Assembly: GCA_949432885.1 (NCBI GenBank)
Contig: CASQXY010000003.1
Location: 1 to 64,000 of the forward strand
Length of the DNA: 64,000 bases
Direction of reading: 5' to 3'
Source: an uncultured bacterium
GTDB lineage: Bacteria > Bacillota > Clostridia > Christensenellales > CAG-917
Shown here: positions 12,562-21,042 of the stretch, piece by piece
Numbering within the stretch: the stretch's first letter is position 1
Layout of the letters: every line of letters begins with the position of its first letter
Made by a program: the position numbers and the translations under genes
Notes under the pieces: generated by a model
The model's database searches: none
What the model was told of the DNA's origin: nothing
What the model saw: the letters and a program-made list of their open reading frames with translations, nothing else

Positions 12562-13566
12562 ATGTATGGTATTTATGACGGAATTATCGAAGCGGGCAAA
12601 AGCGCGCTATTCGGCTTCGACGAGACAGAAGAGCTCTTGGAATATCCCGAGGTGCAGGCGGATAAGGCATACTATCTGTCCGTTTTGTCAAAATACAATA
12701 AGCTCAAAGCGATAAAGGATAAGCTGTTTGCGCTGATATCGGCTTTGGAAGAGGAAAAATCAACGGCGGCGCTTTTGCCCGAGACAAACGATTTTGAGGA
12801 GCGCTCCGCAATATATGAGGAAATATCCGCGTTAAAGAAGAAAGCCTCTCAAATATCCGCGGCGCTTTCGGACGAGTTGGGTTGCAGACATATAGAGGAG
12901 CGCGCGTATTGCAGATTTAAGCTCAAAGCGGGCTCTGCGCGCATAGGCGCGGCACTGTCGCAGTCGATAAAAGCATATTTGCTGTCACGCGGCGTGAAGG
13001 TCGAGGAAGAAAAGACCTCGTATTCAAACGACGGCTACGCTCGGGAGATTTCCTTTATCGCGGTCGGAGAGGACGTAATCGCAAGGCTTACTCCGCTCGT
13101 CGGAGCGCACAAGGTATACACCGCGCAGGCAAGGAGCGAGGAACTGTGCTTTGCCGTTACGCCCTCGGCGGAGGAAAGAGCGGAGGATGAGGATTTTAAA
13201 ATCGACGTGTTCCATTCGAGCGGCGCGGGCGGGCAGAACGTAAACAAGGTGGAAACGGCGGTGCGCGTAACTCACCTGCCCACGGGGCTGACCATCGTAT
13301 GTCAGGACGAGCGTTCTCAGCTCAGGAACAAACAGCGCGCCTTGGAAACTATCCGCAGCCGACTGAAAGAAACGTTCGAGAAGGAAGAGAAAAAGCGTAT
13401 AGAAGCGGATATTTGCGCGCAATATTCAATAAGAAATACGCCGATTAGCTTCGACGCTGCAAACAATACGGCGACGGACAAACGGACGAAAGCGTTTTTG
13501 CGCGTGCCGTTTCCGTTTACGGACGAGCAGTTTGCCTCGTATATGGACGCACTTATAACGATATGA
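12562..13566 (+). CDS. Divergent class-I peptide chain release factor-like protein
   Basis: GGQ domain 'FKIDVFHSSGAGGQNVNKVETAVRVTHLPTGLTIVCQDERSQLRNKQRAL'; PCRF-like region upstream; no PxT/SPF or HTS motif. Confidence 0.85.
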   Translation: MYGIYDGIIEAGKSALFGFDETEELLEYPEVQADKAYYLSVLSKYNKLKAIKDKLFALISALEEEKSTAALLPETNDFEERSAIYEEISALKKKASQISAALSDELGCRHIEERAYCRFKLKAGSARIGAALSQSIKAYLLSRGVKVEEEKTSYSNDGYAREISFIAVGEDVIARLTPLVGAHKVYTAQARSEELCFAVTPSAEERAEDEDFKIDVFHSSGAGGQNVNKVETAVRVTHLPTGLTIVCQDERSQLRNKQRALETIRSRLKETFEKEEKKRIEADICAQYSIRNTPISFDAANNTATDKRTKAFLRVPFPFTDEQFASYMDALITI

Positions 13567-15938
13567 TGCAAAGGATAACCGCAAACGTCAGAAGAATAGC
13601 TCTGTCTTCCTCACGCAAGGTCTACAAGACCGAGGGCTTTATTACGCTTACGCGCAGAATTACGGAAATCGACGCATTCATATCCCGCGTTGCCGAAGGC
13701 GTATTCGCAGAGGATATCGCGCTTGCCGACGGCTGCTACTGCGCGAGCACGGAGGACGGAAGCTATAATCTGTATTTATGCTGTAAGGCGGACGACGGCA
13801 GAATATCGGAAAAGGATATAGTATTTTATAAATTTTCAAGCGAAAATCCCCAAGAGGGCGGCACGGACAGGAGGCTTAAAGACTACCTTTCCAAGCGGGA
13901 GAAAATTACGCTCGTCCTGCGCGAAACGTCGGAAGAAATTTCGGACGACGACCTGAGCCGTCTCTATCTCGTTTCCGGTTCGGACGGAATTATCAACTTC
14001 CCATACCTCAACGATATGCAGAGGAGGATTGTCGAAACCGAAGACTCCAATATGCTCGTACAGGGCATAGCTGGAAGCGGCAAGACCAACGTCTGCGTGG
14101 AAAAAATAGTTTACTGCGCATGCCGCGATTATCGGGGGTCCGTGCTGTATACTACGTTTTCACGAGGACTTCTCACAGAGACGCGCAACCGTGTAACTCT
14201 GTTTTCACGCAATATAGACGATTTTGTCTGCGCGTATGAAAACGGTTTGATTGCGTTTCTTGACGGCAATCACAAAAAAGCGGTTGAAAACAAGCTCGGC
14301 ATTTTGTTTTCCGTAGACGAGGACGGAGAGATAATTTCTGTGCTGAAACGAATCTCGGCGTTTTTGAAGGAAAAGGTCGAGTACCGTTTGATTGAAGACA
14401 TCTATTCGGAGAAGTTCGACGCAAAGCGCGTCGCGGGCGAGACCGTATTTTTGAACGAGTTTCTGAGCTCGGGCAAACGCCTTTCAGGCGCGCTCGACAG
14501 GATAAGGAACATTGCGCCCGAGATAATCTACAAAGAGATATACGGAATGATTTTCGGCAAATACGAGCTCGAAGCTCCGAGCGAAATGATGAGCAAAGAC
14601 GAGTATGCCGAGGCGCGAAGCGACAGCTTTACAAGGCGCGAGTGCGAGGTCATATATTCTGTCGCTAAGGAATATTCGGAGTTTTTGAAACGGCGCAATT
14701 ATACGGACAACAATCTGATGAGCAGGGAGCTTCTCGGCGCGAATCCGTCGAGCGGGTATTCCGTCGGCATCATAGACGAAGTGCAGGATTTCACACAAAT
14801 CAACCTTTGTCTTATCAAAACGCTATGCAGAAAGCTGTTTTGCGTCGGCGACGCGTTGCAGATGATAAATCCGTCCTATTTCAATTTCGGTTATCTCAAA
14901 CGCTTGATGTACGGCGACGTCACGGGTGTGAGTCAGCTCAAACACAATTACAGAAGCACCGAGAGGATAGAGAAAATAGCGCAGAAGCTCGGCGAAATGA
15001 ACACGCGCCGATTCGGAGTGCACAGCTTTGTGCTTAAAGGCGAAAGCATTCCGTCTCCGCTTCCGTCCGCGGCGGCGGCTGTTTTTGACAGAAATTTTGC
15101 CTACTCGCTGGGGGAAAAGAGATTTGAAAACGTCACTGTCATAGTCGCCTCGCAGAAAAAGAAAGAAAAGCTCAGAAAGTTTCTCGGGAAGACAGAAATT
15201 CTCACCGTCGCGGAGGCGAAGGGGCTGGAACGCAATACGGTTATACTTGTGGACGTGCTCAGCGATAATGCCGACAAGTGGCGGTATCTCCAAAAGATTT
15301 CGCTCAACAGAAAGGTCGCGGACGAAAATTCCGTTTTCAGATATTATTTCAATCTGTTTTACGTCGGCGTGTCCAGAGCCAAGCAGTATCTTTTCGTCGC
15401 GGAGTCCGACTGCCCCGAGAGCTTCGGTCCCCTGTTTGACGAGTGCTTCGAGCGTATGGACAAGGAAAGCGCGCTGTCCTACCTCAAAGGCATAGCGGGC
15501 AGGATAGAGATTGACGACGACGAGTTTATCGAAAGAATAGAAAAGTTCTGTTCGCTGGAACAGTACGAGAACGCGCGCAATACCGCGGACAGACTGTCTT
15601 CGGAGGAGCTGCGCGGCAAAATGCTCGTATATATTTACGTGCACGAAAACTATCTCAGGCTGGGGAAAATAAGGGAAGCGGGAATCGAGTACTGGCGCCG
15701 TGGCATGGACTTTGAGGCGCGCGAAATGTTTACGCGTTCGGGCGACGAAAAGCTGTTTCCGCTTATGGACGCCTGCGCGGAGGGCGGAGGCGCGCTCGAC
15801 CCCGAAATCGTAAGGTTTTATACGCTGGTGGAAGACAACGACGCGGCGAAGGGAATTATTCTCGACACTCTGAGCCGTGACAGAGAGGAAATAGCCGAGG
15901 GCTTGAAAGCCGCGAATATCAAAACAAAGAGGAAATGA
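13563..15938 (+). CDS. SF1 UvrD/Rep-like helicase
   Basis: Walker A GIAGSGKT, Walker B IIDEVQDF, motif NYRST, motif VI FYVGVSRAKQYLFV; ATGA overlap with the upstream gene. Confidence 0.85.
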   Translation: MMQRITANVRRIALSSSRKVYKTEGFITLTRRITEIDAFISRVAEGVFAEDIALADGCYCASTEDGSYNLYLCCKADDGRISEKDIVFYKFSSENPQEGGTDRRLKDYLSKREKITLVLRETSEEISDDDLSRLYLVSGSDGIINFPYLNDMQRRIVETEDSNMLVQGIAGSGKTNVCVEKIVYCACRDYRGSVLYTTFSRGLLTETRNRVTLFSRNIDDFVCAYENGLIAFLDGNHKKAVENKLGILFSVDEDGEIISVLKRISAFLKEKVEYRLIEDIYSEKFDAKRVAGETVFLNEFLSSGKRLSGALDRIRNIAPEIIYKEIYGMIFGKYELEAPSEMMSKDEYAEARSDSFTRRECEVIYSVAKEYSEFLKRRNYTDNNLMSRELLGANPSSGYSVGIIDEVQDFTQINLCLIKTLCRKLFCVGDALQMINPSYFNFGYLKRLMYGDVTGVSQLKHNYRSTERIEKIAQKLGEMNTRRFGVHSFVLKGESIPSPLPSAAAAVFDRNFAYSLGEKRFENVTVIVASQKKKEKLRKFLGKTEILTVAEAKGLERNTVILVDVLSDNADKWRYLQKISLNRKVADENSVFRYYFNLFYVGVSRAKQYLFVAESDCPESFGPLFDECFERMDKESALSYLKGIAGRIEIDDDEFIERIEKFCSLEQYENARNTADRLSSEELRGKMLVYIYVHENYLRLGKIREAGIEYWRRGMDFEAREMFTRSGDEKLFPLMDACAEGGGALDPEIVRFYTLVEDNDAAKGIILDTLSRDREEIAEGLKAANIKTKRK

Positions 15939-16657
15939 ATATGAACGAAAATTCCGTAAAAGAGCTTATCGACAGTTTTATCGAATACCGCAATCTTATA
16001 TCTCCGTTGCAGGACGCGCTGCTTTCGGTGAGCAAGACCTACGAGGAGATAAGGAAAGATTTGGATACTCTCGCCAAGAGTTTTTCGGGGAGCGCCGTAA
16101 ATCAGCTTGAAAAGGTGCACGCGACGATAAACGCGCAGGCGAAAAGCGGACAGGAACTCGGCAGACGCATAGAGGAGTACGCCGAGTCGGGAGAGAAATA
16201 CGCGCAAGCGGTCAAGGATATGTCGGCGAGATTCTCCGAGGTGTCGAGAAGCATAGGTTCGCTCGACGAAATCGAGAAAAACGCGCAGGACCAACTGGAA
16301 CGCATAGATACGCTTATCGAGGAGAAGCGCACGACTTACAATATCAAAGAACTGCAGAGGTCGCTGGACGGCTACAACAAGAACATAGAGAGGATAAGCG
16401 ATTTTATAAATAAAGACATCGCGGCGGTTTTAAAGCAAAACGCGGATAAAATAGAATCTATCCGCAAGGAAAACGAATTGCTGTCGGCTTCGGTCGCGGA
16501 GCAGGGCAAAGATATATCAGTACTCATCTCCGAGTTTTCAAAAACCTCCGCGCTTTTAAAAACGCTGGTCGAGGGAAGCACCGTAAACGAGGAATATCTG
16601 TTTGATGCGTTCGACAGGTGGGCGGCGGACAGAAAGGTCAGAATCAAGAGCAAATAA
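15935..16657 (+). CDS. Coiled-coil protein of unknown function
   Basis: Long heptad-like Glu/Lys/Leu-rich sequence; start overlaps the helicase stop (ATGA); alternative start at 15941. Confidence 0.7.
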   Translation: MNMNENSVKELIDSFIEYRNLISPLQDALLSVSKTYEEIRKDLDTLAKSFSGSAVNQLEKVHATINAQAKSGQELGRRIEEYAESGEKYAQAVKDMSARFSEVSRSIGSLDEIEKNAQDQLERIDTLIEEKRTTYNIKELQRSLDGYNKNIERISDFINKDIAAVLKQNADKIESIRKENELLSASVAEQGKDISVLISEFSKTSALLKTLVEGSTVNEEYLFDAFDRWAADRKVRIKSK

Positions 16658-16682
16658 GAGAGTAAAACGGGAACGTTGAAAG

Positions 16683-18989
16683 ATGGATATGCCGATTGAA
16701 GAAAAACTGCTGCAAGTCATAAAGGAAGACGACTTGAAAGCGTTCGATAGCTTGAATGCGACAGCTCCGTGTCTGGATTTTTGTCTGGGCAGATTTCCCG
16801 TGCTTTCCTTGCTGTATTTGTACAAAGCCCGCAGAATCCTCGCCGAATATGAGGACTCGATGCTGAGGATAACCGTATATAAGGAATTGCGCGAGCCTAT
16901 TGAGATTTCCGAGAAATTTTCAAAAAAGGCGGGCAAATGCTTGCGCCTGTATCTGAAAGAAACGGTGTCTCCTCTTGAAATGCTTCTCATTCTGGACAAA
17001 ACGAAGCGGCTTAAACGCGTTTTCCCGATGGTTTACTCGTCTTCGGCGGTGCGCGCACGGCTCAAATCCATATATTCCATAAAATATGCGCTCAGCGTCA
17101 AATACGAGGGCGACGGAATCGTCATTGACAGGCGTCCGCTCAGCCGCCGAGAGAAGAAAAATGCGGCAACGCTGTGCCTGTGTATTATACTGGCGGTAGT
17201 TATTATCGTCGGAGTTCCCGTCACAACCGTTTCGCTCTTGCCGAATCCCGTCGAGGGAGAGGCGTCGACTTTCGGTCAGATTGATTTCGCTTCCGCAAAG
17301 GAATATAAGCTGACGCAGGATATCATCGTGCCCGAGAACTTCTCCGTTCAAAAAGTAAATTGTAAGATAAACGGCGGCGGGCATAAGATTACTGTGGGCA
17401 AGGGCGCAAGATTTACGGATTTCAACGGCGAGTTTTCAAATCTGACCTTAGTGACGCAGGGCGACGTTATATTTACCACCATTTCCGAGACCGCGGTCTT
17501 AAAAGATGTGACGGTCAACGTAAACGCCGATATTTCGGGCAGTGTTTCATCCGCGTTCGTCGCTCTGACCAATTACGGAACAGTTGACAACGTGACGGTC
17601 AACGTAAAGGGCAGTATATCGGCGCGGGCCGACCAAACGGGGACCTCCGAAGAGCTTATTTTCGGCGCTATTGTAAAAAATAACAGCTATAAGCTCAACG
17701 CCGCAACGCAAACGGCATACAGCGGAATCATCAAAGACTGTAAGGTGAATTACACGGATTTTAAGCTGTTCGGCGAAGCGTCGGCAAACGCATCTTTCGG
17801 CGGCTTGGCAGGCATAAACGGCGGATATGTGCAAGATTGCACGATAAGCGGCGAGATTATTGCGGATACATTCGACGTCGCGGGAATCTGCTCCGAGAAC
17901 AACGGATATCTGCTTCGCAGCGTAAACGAAGCGGCGCTCTTGCAGACCTCCTCGGACGAGGATTGGAATCCCGTCACCTGCGGAATTGTCCTGACCAACG
18001 CGGGTGCGGTGGAGAGCTGCGAGAACAGAGCCAATATATCTTCGGCTTCCGATTGCGCGCAGTTCGACGTGGAGGAAGGCCATGAGGTCGCGGCTTCCGC
18101 TTCGGGCATAGCTTATCTGAATAGAGGAACGTCCTCTACACCGTATATCAAAAACTGTGTGAATAAGGGAGAGGTGCAAAGCAGCGCGCATTTCAGAAGC
18201 GTATATGCGGCGGGTATTTGCCTGTCTTCGAGCGGATTGATTGAAACCTGCCGCAACGAGGGTGAAATTTCCGCGCAATCTGCCAACGACGCGGGCGTTT
18301 ACGTCGGCGGAATCACGGCGATTGCAAACGGCAACGTCGTTAAATCCGTAAACTCGGGCGCAGTTACCGCCGTCTCGAAAGGCGCGGCATACGTCGGGGG
18401 AATCGCCGCGCGGTCTATCTCTCAAATCGTTTACTGCGTTTCAAGCGGAAACGTATCCGTAGACGCGCGCGAGGTCTTTGCGGGCGGAATACTGGGAACG
18501 AGTGAAATTGCTACAAGAGAGGGCATAATAACTCTGGTTTATTTCGGCACAGCCAAATTCTGTATAAGCGAATGCAAATTGAACATAAACTCCTCCGCAG
18601 GGAAGGGATTTGTCGGCGGAATCATCGGCGGCGTCACTGAAATGGGCTTTAAAAATGAAAACGGCGTAGTATACTACGGCGGAGGCGTTACGGACAGTTG
18701 CTTTGCGGGAGAGATTACGGGAGACGCGCCGTATTCGGGCGGAGTGGCAGGCGTTTGCGGAGCGAATATTTACGAGACCAATTCGTACTCCTCGGGAACC
18801 GAAACCTTCAAAAATTTCGATAATAATTTATATGCTTACAGTAAAGCGTTCGGCGCCGCCGCGAAAGCGGACGGAAGCTTTGTCGGCGTAACGGACAAGG
18901 GCGCGGCGGCGCTCGGCGCAGACGATATACGCGGCTCCGATCTTTACAAATCAATATCGGACGCGCTCGAAGAAAGCGACGAGGAGTGA
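16683..18989 (+). CDS. Single-pass membrane protein: helical cytosolic N-domain and GLUG-like beta-helix C-domain
   Basis: TM segment 'NAATLCLCIILAVVIIVGVPVTTVSLL' after ~155 aa, then repeated 'FGGLAGINGGYVQDC' / 'VGGITAIANGNVVKSVNSG' units. Confidence 0.75.
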   Translation: MDMPIEEKLLQVIKEDDLKAFDSLNATAPCLDFCLGRFPVLSLLYLYKARRILAEYEDSMLRITVYKELREPIEISEKFSKKAGKCLRLYLKETVSPLEMLLILDKTKRLKRVFPMVYSSSAVRARLKSIYSIKYALSVKYEGDGIVIDRRPLSRREKKNAATLCLCIILAVVIIVGVPVTTVSLLPNPVEGEASTFGQIDFASAKEYKLTQDIIVPENFSVQKVNCKINGGGHKITVGKGARFTDFNGEFSNLTLVTQGDVIFTTISETAVLKDVTVNVNADISGSVSSAFVALTNYGTVDNVTVNVKGSISARADQTGTSEELIFGAIVKNNSYKLNAATQTAYSGIIKDCKVNYTDFKLFGEASANASFGGLAGINGGYVQDCTISGEIIADTFDVAGICSENNGYLLRSVNEAALLQTSSDEDWNPVTCGIVLTNAGAVESCENRANISSASDCAQFDVEEGHEVAASASGIAYLNRGTSSTPYIKNCVNKGEVQSSAHFRSVYAAGICLSSSGLIETCRNEGEISAQSANDAGVYVGGITAIANGNVVKSVNSGAVTAVSKGAAYVGGIAARSISQIVYCVSSGNVSVDAREVFAGGILGTSEIATREGIITLVYFGTAKFCISECKLNINSSAGKGFVGGIIGGVTEMGFKNENGVVYYGGGVTDSCFAGEITGDAPYSGGVAGVCGANIYETNSYSSGTETFKNFDNNLYAYSKAFGAAAKADGSFVGVTDKGAAALGADDIRGSDLYKSISDALEESDEE

Positions 18990-19025
18990 AACAGACTGTA
19001 AGCGCCGCGATAATCTGACCAAAAC

Positions 19026-19060
19026 AAAACCGAGACGATTCAGTCTCGGTTTTGTTTTGT
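19026..19060. terminator. Bidirectional terminator
   Basis: AAAACCGAGAC-GATTCA-GTCTCGGTTTTGTTTTG between convergent genes. Confidence 0.8.
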
Positions 19061-19606
19061 TTCCAATATTTTTTTTATTTTCTTTTTGAACGAGTATATT
19101 GTGTTGTCCACCTGCTTCTTTTCCATGCCCAGCCGCTCGGAAATCTCCTGATAGGACATTGCGCTCAGATACAGTTTGAGCACGTTCGTTTCGCGCTCGT
19201 TGAGCACGGAGGATATCGTTTCGCCCAAAAGACGTGCGGTCTCGTCCTCTATATAGAGTCTGGACGGTTCCTGTTCCTCCGACGGCAGAAATACGTCCTC
19301 CAAATCCACGTCGGATACGGGTGCGGACTTCTGCTTGCGTATTGCGTCGAGTATGGCGTTTCGTATACAGTGCCCCGCGTAAGTTTTGAAGGTTGCGCTT
19401 TCGTCCTCTCTGAACGTACGCACTGCGCGCATCAGTCCAATCATGCCCGACTGTACCAAATCGTCTCCGTCGATTCCGATGACGGAATAAGAGCGCGCGA
19501 TAGCCTTGACAAGCGGAGCGTATGCCGCGAGCACGTTGTTTTCCGCAGAAAGGTCTCCGTTCTGCGCTTTTTTTATTTCGTTCAAATCCTTGTCGAAATC
19601 CTTCAT
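19040..19606 (-). CDS. sigH: RNA polymerase sigma factor, SigH (Spo0H)-like
   Basis: Sigma region 2 (ADDLVQSGMIGLMRAVRTF-type: GDDLVQSGMIGLMRAVRTFRED), region 4 (MSYQEISERLGMEKKQVDNTIYSFKKKIKK); downstream of mrnC-rlmB as in Bacillus. Confidence 0.75.
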   Translation of the reverse strand: MKDFDKDLNEIKKAQNGDLSAENNVLAAYAPLVKAIARSYSVIGIDGDDLVQSGMIGLMRAVRTFREDESATFKTYAGHCIRNAILDAIRKQKSAPVSDVDLEDVFLPSEEQEPSRLYIEDETARLLGETISSVLNERETNVLKLYLSAMSYQEISERLGMEKKQVDNTIYSFKKKIKKILETKQNRD

Positions 19607-19632
19607 AGCCTGCGTTATATTCCGAAGCCCTT

Positions 19633-20355
19633 CTACTTGCGCTGTCTCACCGCTTCGTACAGCACTATGCCCGCCGCAACGCTGGCGTTCAGGCTGTTCA
19701 CTTTGCCGTATTGCGGAATGGTGAGTACGCCGTCGCAAAGCTGCTTGGTGAGGCGGTGAATGCCGCTGCCCTCGCTGCCTATCACGATGGCAATATTTCC
19801 GTTCAAATCTGCCGATTTCGGGGGTTTACCATCGAAATCCGTCGCATAAACCCATACATTGCGTTCTTTAAGCTCACGAATTGTGTCATTTATATTCGTG
19901 ACCTTTGCAACTCTTATATGCTCCGTTGCGCCGCTTGCAACCTTTATTACAGTATCGTTTACGCTCACGCTCCTGTGCTTGGGAATGACTACGCCGTGCG
20001 CGCCGAAGCACTCCGCGCTTCTGATTATCGCGCCTAGATTGTGAGGGTCGGTTATTCCGTCCAGCAGAACGATGAGCAGCGGTTCGAGTTTGCGCTCCGC
20101 ATCGTCAAGAATGTCTGCGATGTCACAGTAATCGAAGTCGGTCACTGCGGCGACGACTCCCTGATGATTGCCGCCGCCCGACAGCTTGTCAAGCATAGCG
20201 CGGTCGCAGTAGCTCACGACGGTGCGCGCGTCTTTTGCCATAGAACGGATAGAGTTGAGCGACGGGTCGAACTCGTTTTTGAGCATATACAGCTTGTCCA
20301 CCGTCTTGCCGGCTCGATATGCTTCCTTTACTGGATTTCTTCCGAATATATACAT
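19633..20355 (-). CDS. rlmB: 23S rRNA (guanosine-2'-O-)-methyltransferase RlmB (SpoU family)
   Basis: FGRNPVKEA, LLDGITDPHNLGAIIRSAECFGAHGVVIPKHRS, IVIGSEGSGI, NSLNASVAAGIVLYE. Confidence 0.95.
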   Translation of the reverse strand: MYIFGRNPVKEAYRAGKTVDKLYMLKNEFDPSLNSIRSMAKDARTVVSYCDRAMLDKLSGGGNHQGVVAAVTDFDYCDIADILDDAERKLEPLLIVLLDGITDPHNLGAIIRSAECFGAHGVVIPKHRSVSVNDTVIKVASGATEHIRVAKVTNINDTIRELKERNVWVYATDFDGKPPKSADLNGNIAIVIGSEGSGIHRLTKQLCDGVLTIPQYGKVNSLNASVAAGIVLYEAVRQRK

Positions 20356-20438
20356 AGGTATCTCCGATATGTTTTTGAATTGAAATTTATATTGACGCTC
20401 GGCGGTTTGCGGATTTACGGCAAAGCGACGGTTTTTTG

Positions 20439-20879
20439 CTATTCGCCGTCCGCCGATATTGTATCCGCGAAGCAGGTGGAAAGAAATCCGAAAAGCCTCT
20501 CCGTATTCCCCGTAAGATACAAGTAGCCGAGAACCGCCTCAAAGCCGCTTGCCTTCCTGTATTCGGCGGGGTCGGCGTGCTTGGCGGAGGTCTGTACCTT
20601 GCAGTTGCGTGCGCGGCGGAAAAGGTCGAGCTCGTCTTCGTCAAACAAGGGGAGAAGCTTTTCGGCTTCGGCGGCTTGCGATACGGCTTTGACCGCCTTT
20701 GTAACCTCGTGATGAAGCGCGCCCGTCTTTTTGAGCGTAGCGCCCACCGTCACGCGCGTACGCGTGTAAAGAGCCTGCACCGCGTCCCCGATGAACGCGA
20801 GCGACATAGGGTGGAGTGATAAGGCTTCCTGTTTGGATACGGGATTTTTCAGCTCGAACACTGACGGATGATATGTCAT
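20439..20879 (-). CDS. mrnC: Mini-ribonuclease III
   Basis: 'LAFIGDAVQALYTRTRV', 'RRARNCKVQTSAKHADPAEYRKASGFEAVLGYLYLTG'. Confidence 0.9.
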   Translation of the reverse strand: MTYHPSVFELKNPVSKQEALSLHPMSLAFIGDAVQALYTRTRVTVGATLKKTGALHHEVTKAVKAVSQAAEAEKLLPLFDEDELDLFRRARNCKVQTSAKHADPAEYRKASGFEAVLGYLYLTGNTERLFGFLSTCFADTISADGE

Positions 20880-21042
20880 AAATTCAGTTTAGCATAAACC
20901 GATATCCTTGACAATCTAATTTGAGGAAAGAGGGAAATAGCCGATTTTATTATCGGCGAGGTTGAAAAACGTTATATGGTGAAAATCACACAAAAGACGG
21001 CAACCTTTCAAGGTTGCCGTCCGCCGAATATGTAGAGAAAAA

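Noticed and set aside
12562-13566. Annotation as ordinary prfA or prfB
   Set aside because: Lacks PxT/SPF, HTS and the conserved C-terminal RF segment, and is coupled to a helicase gene.
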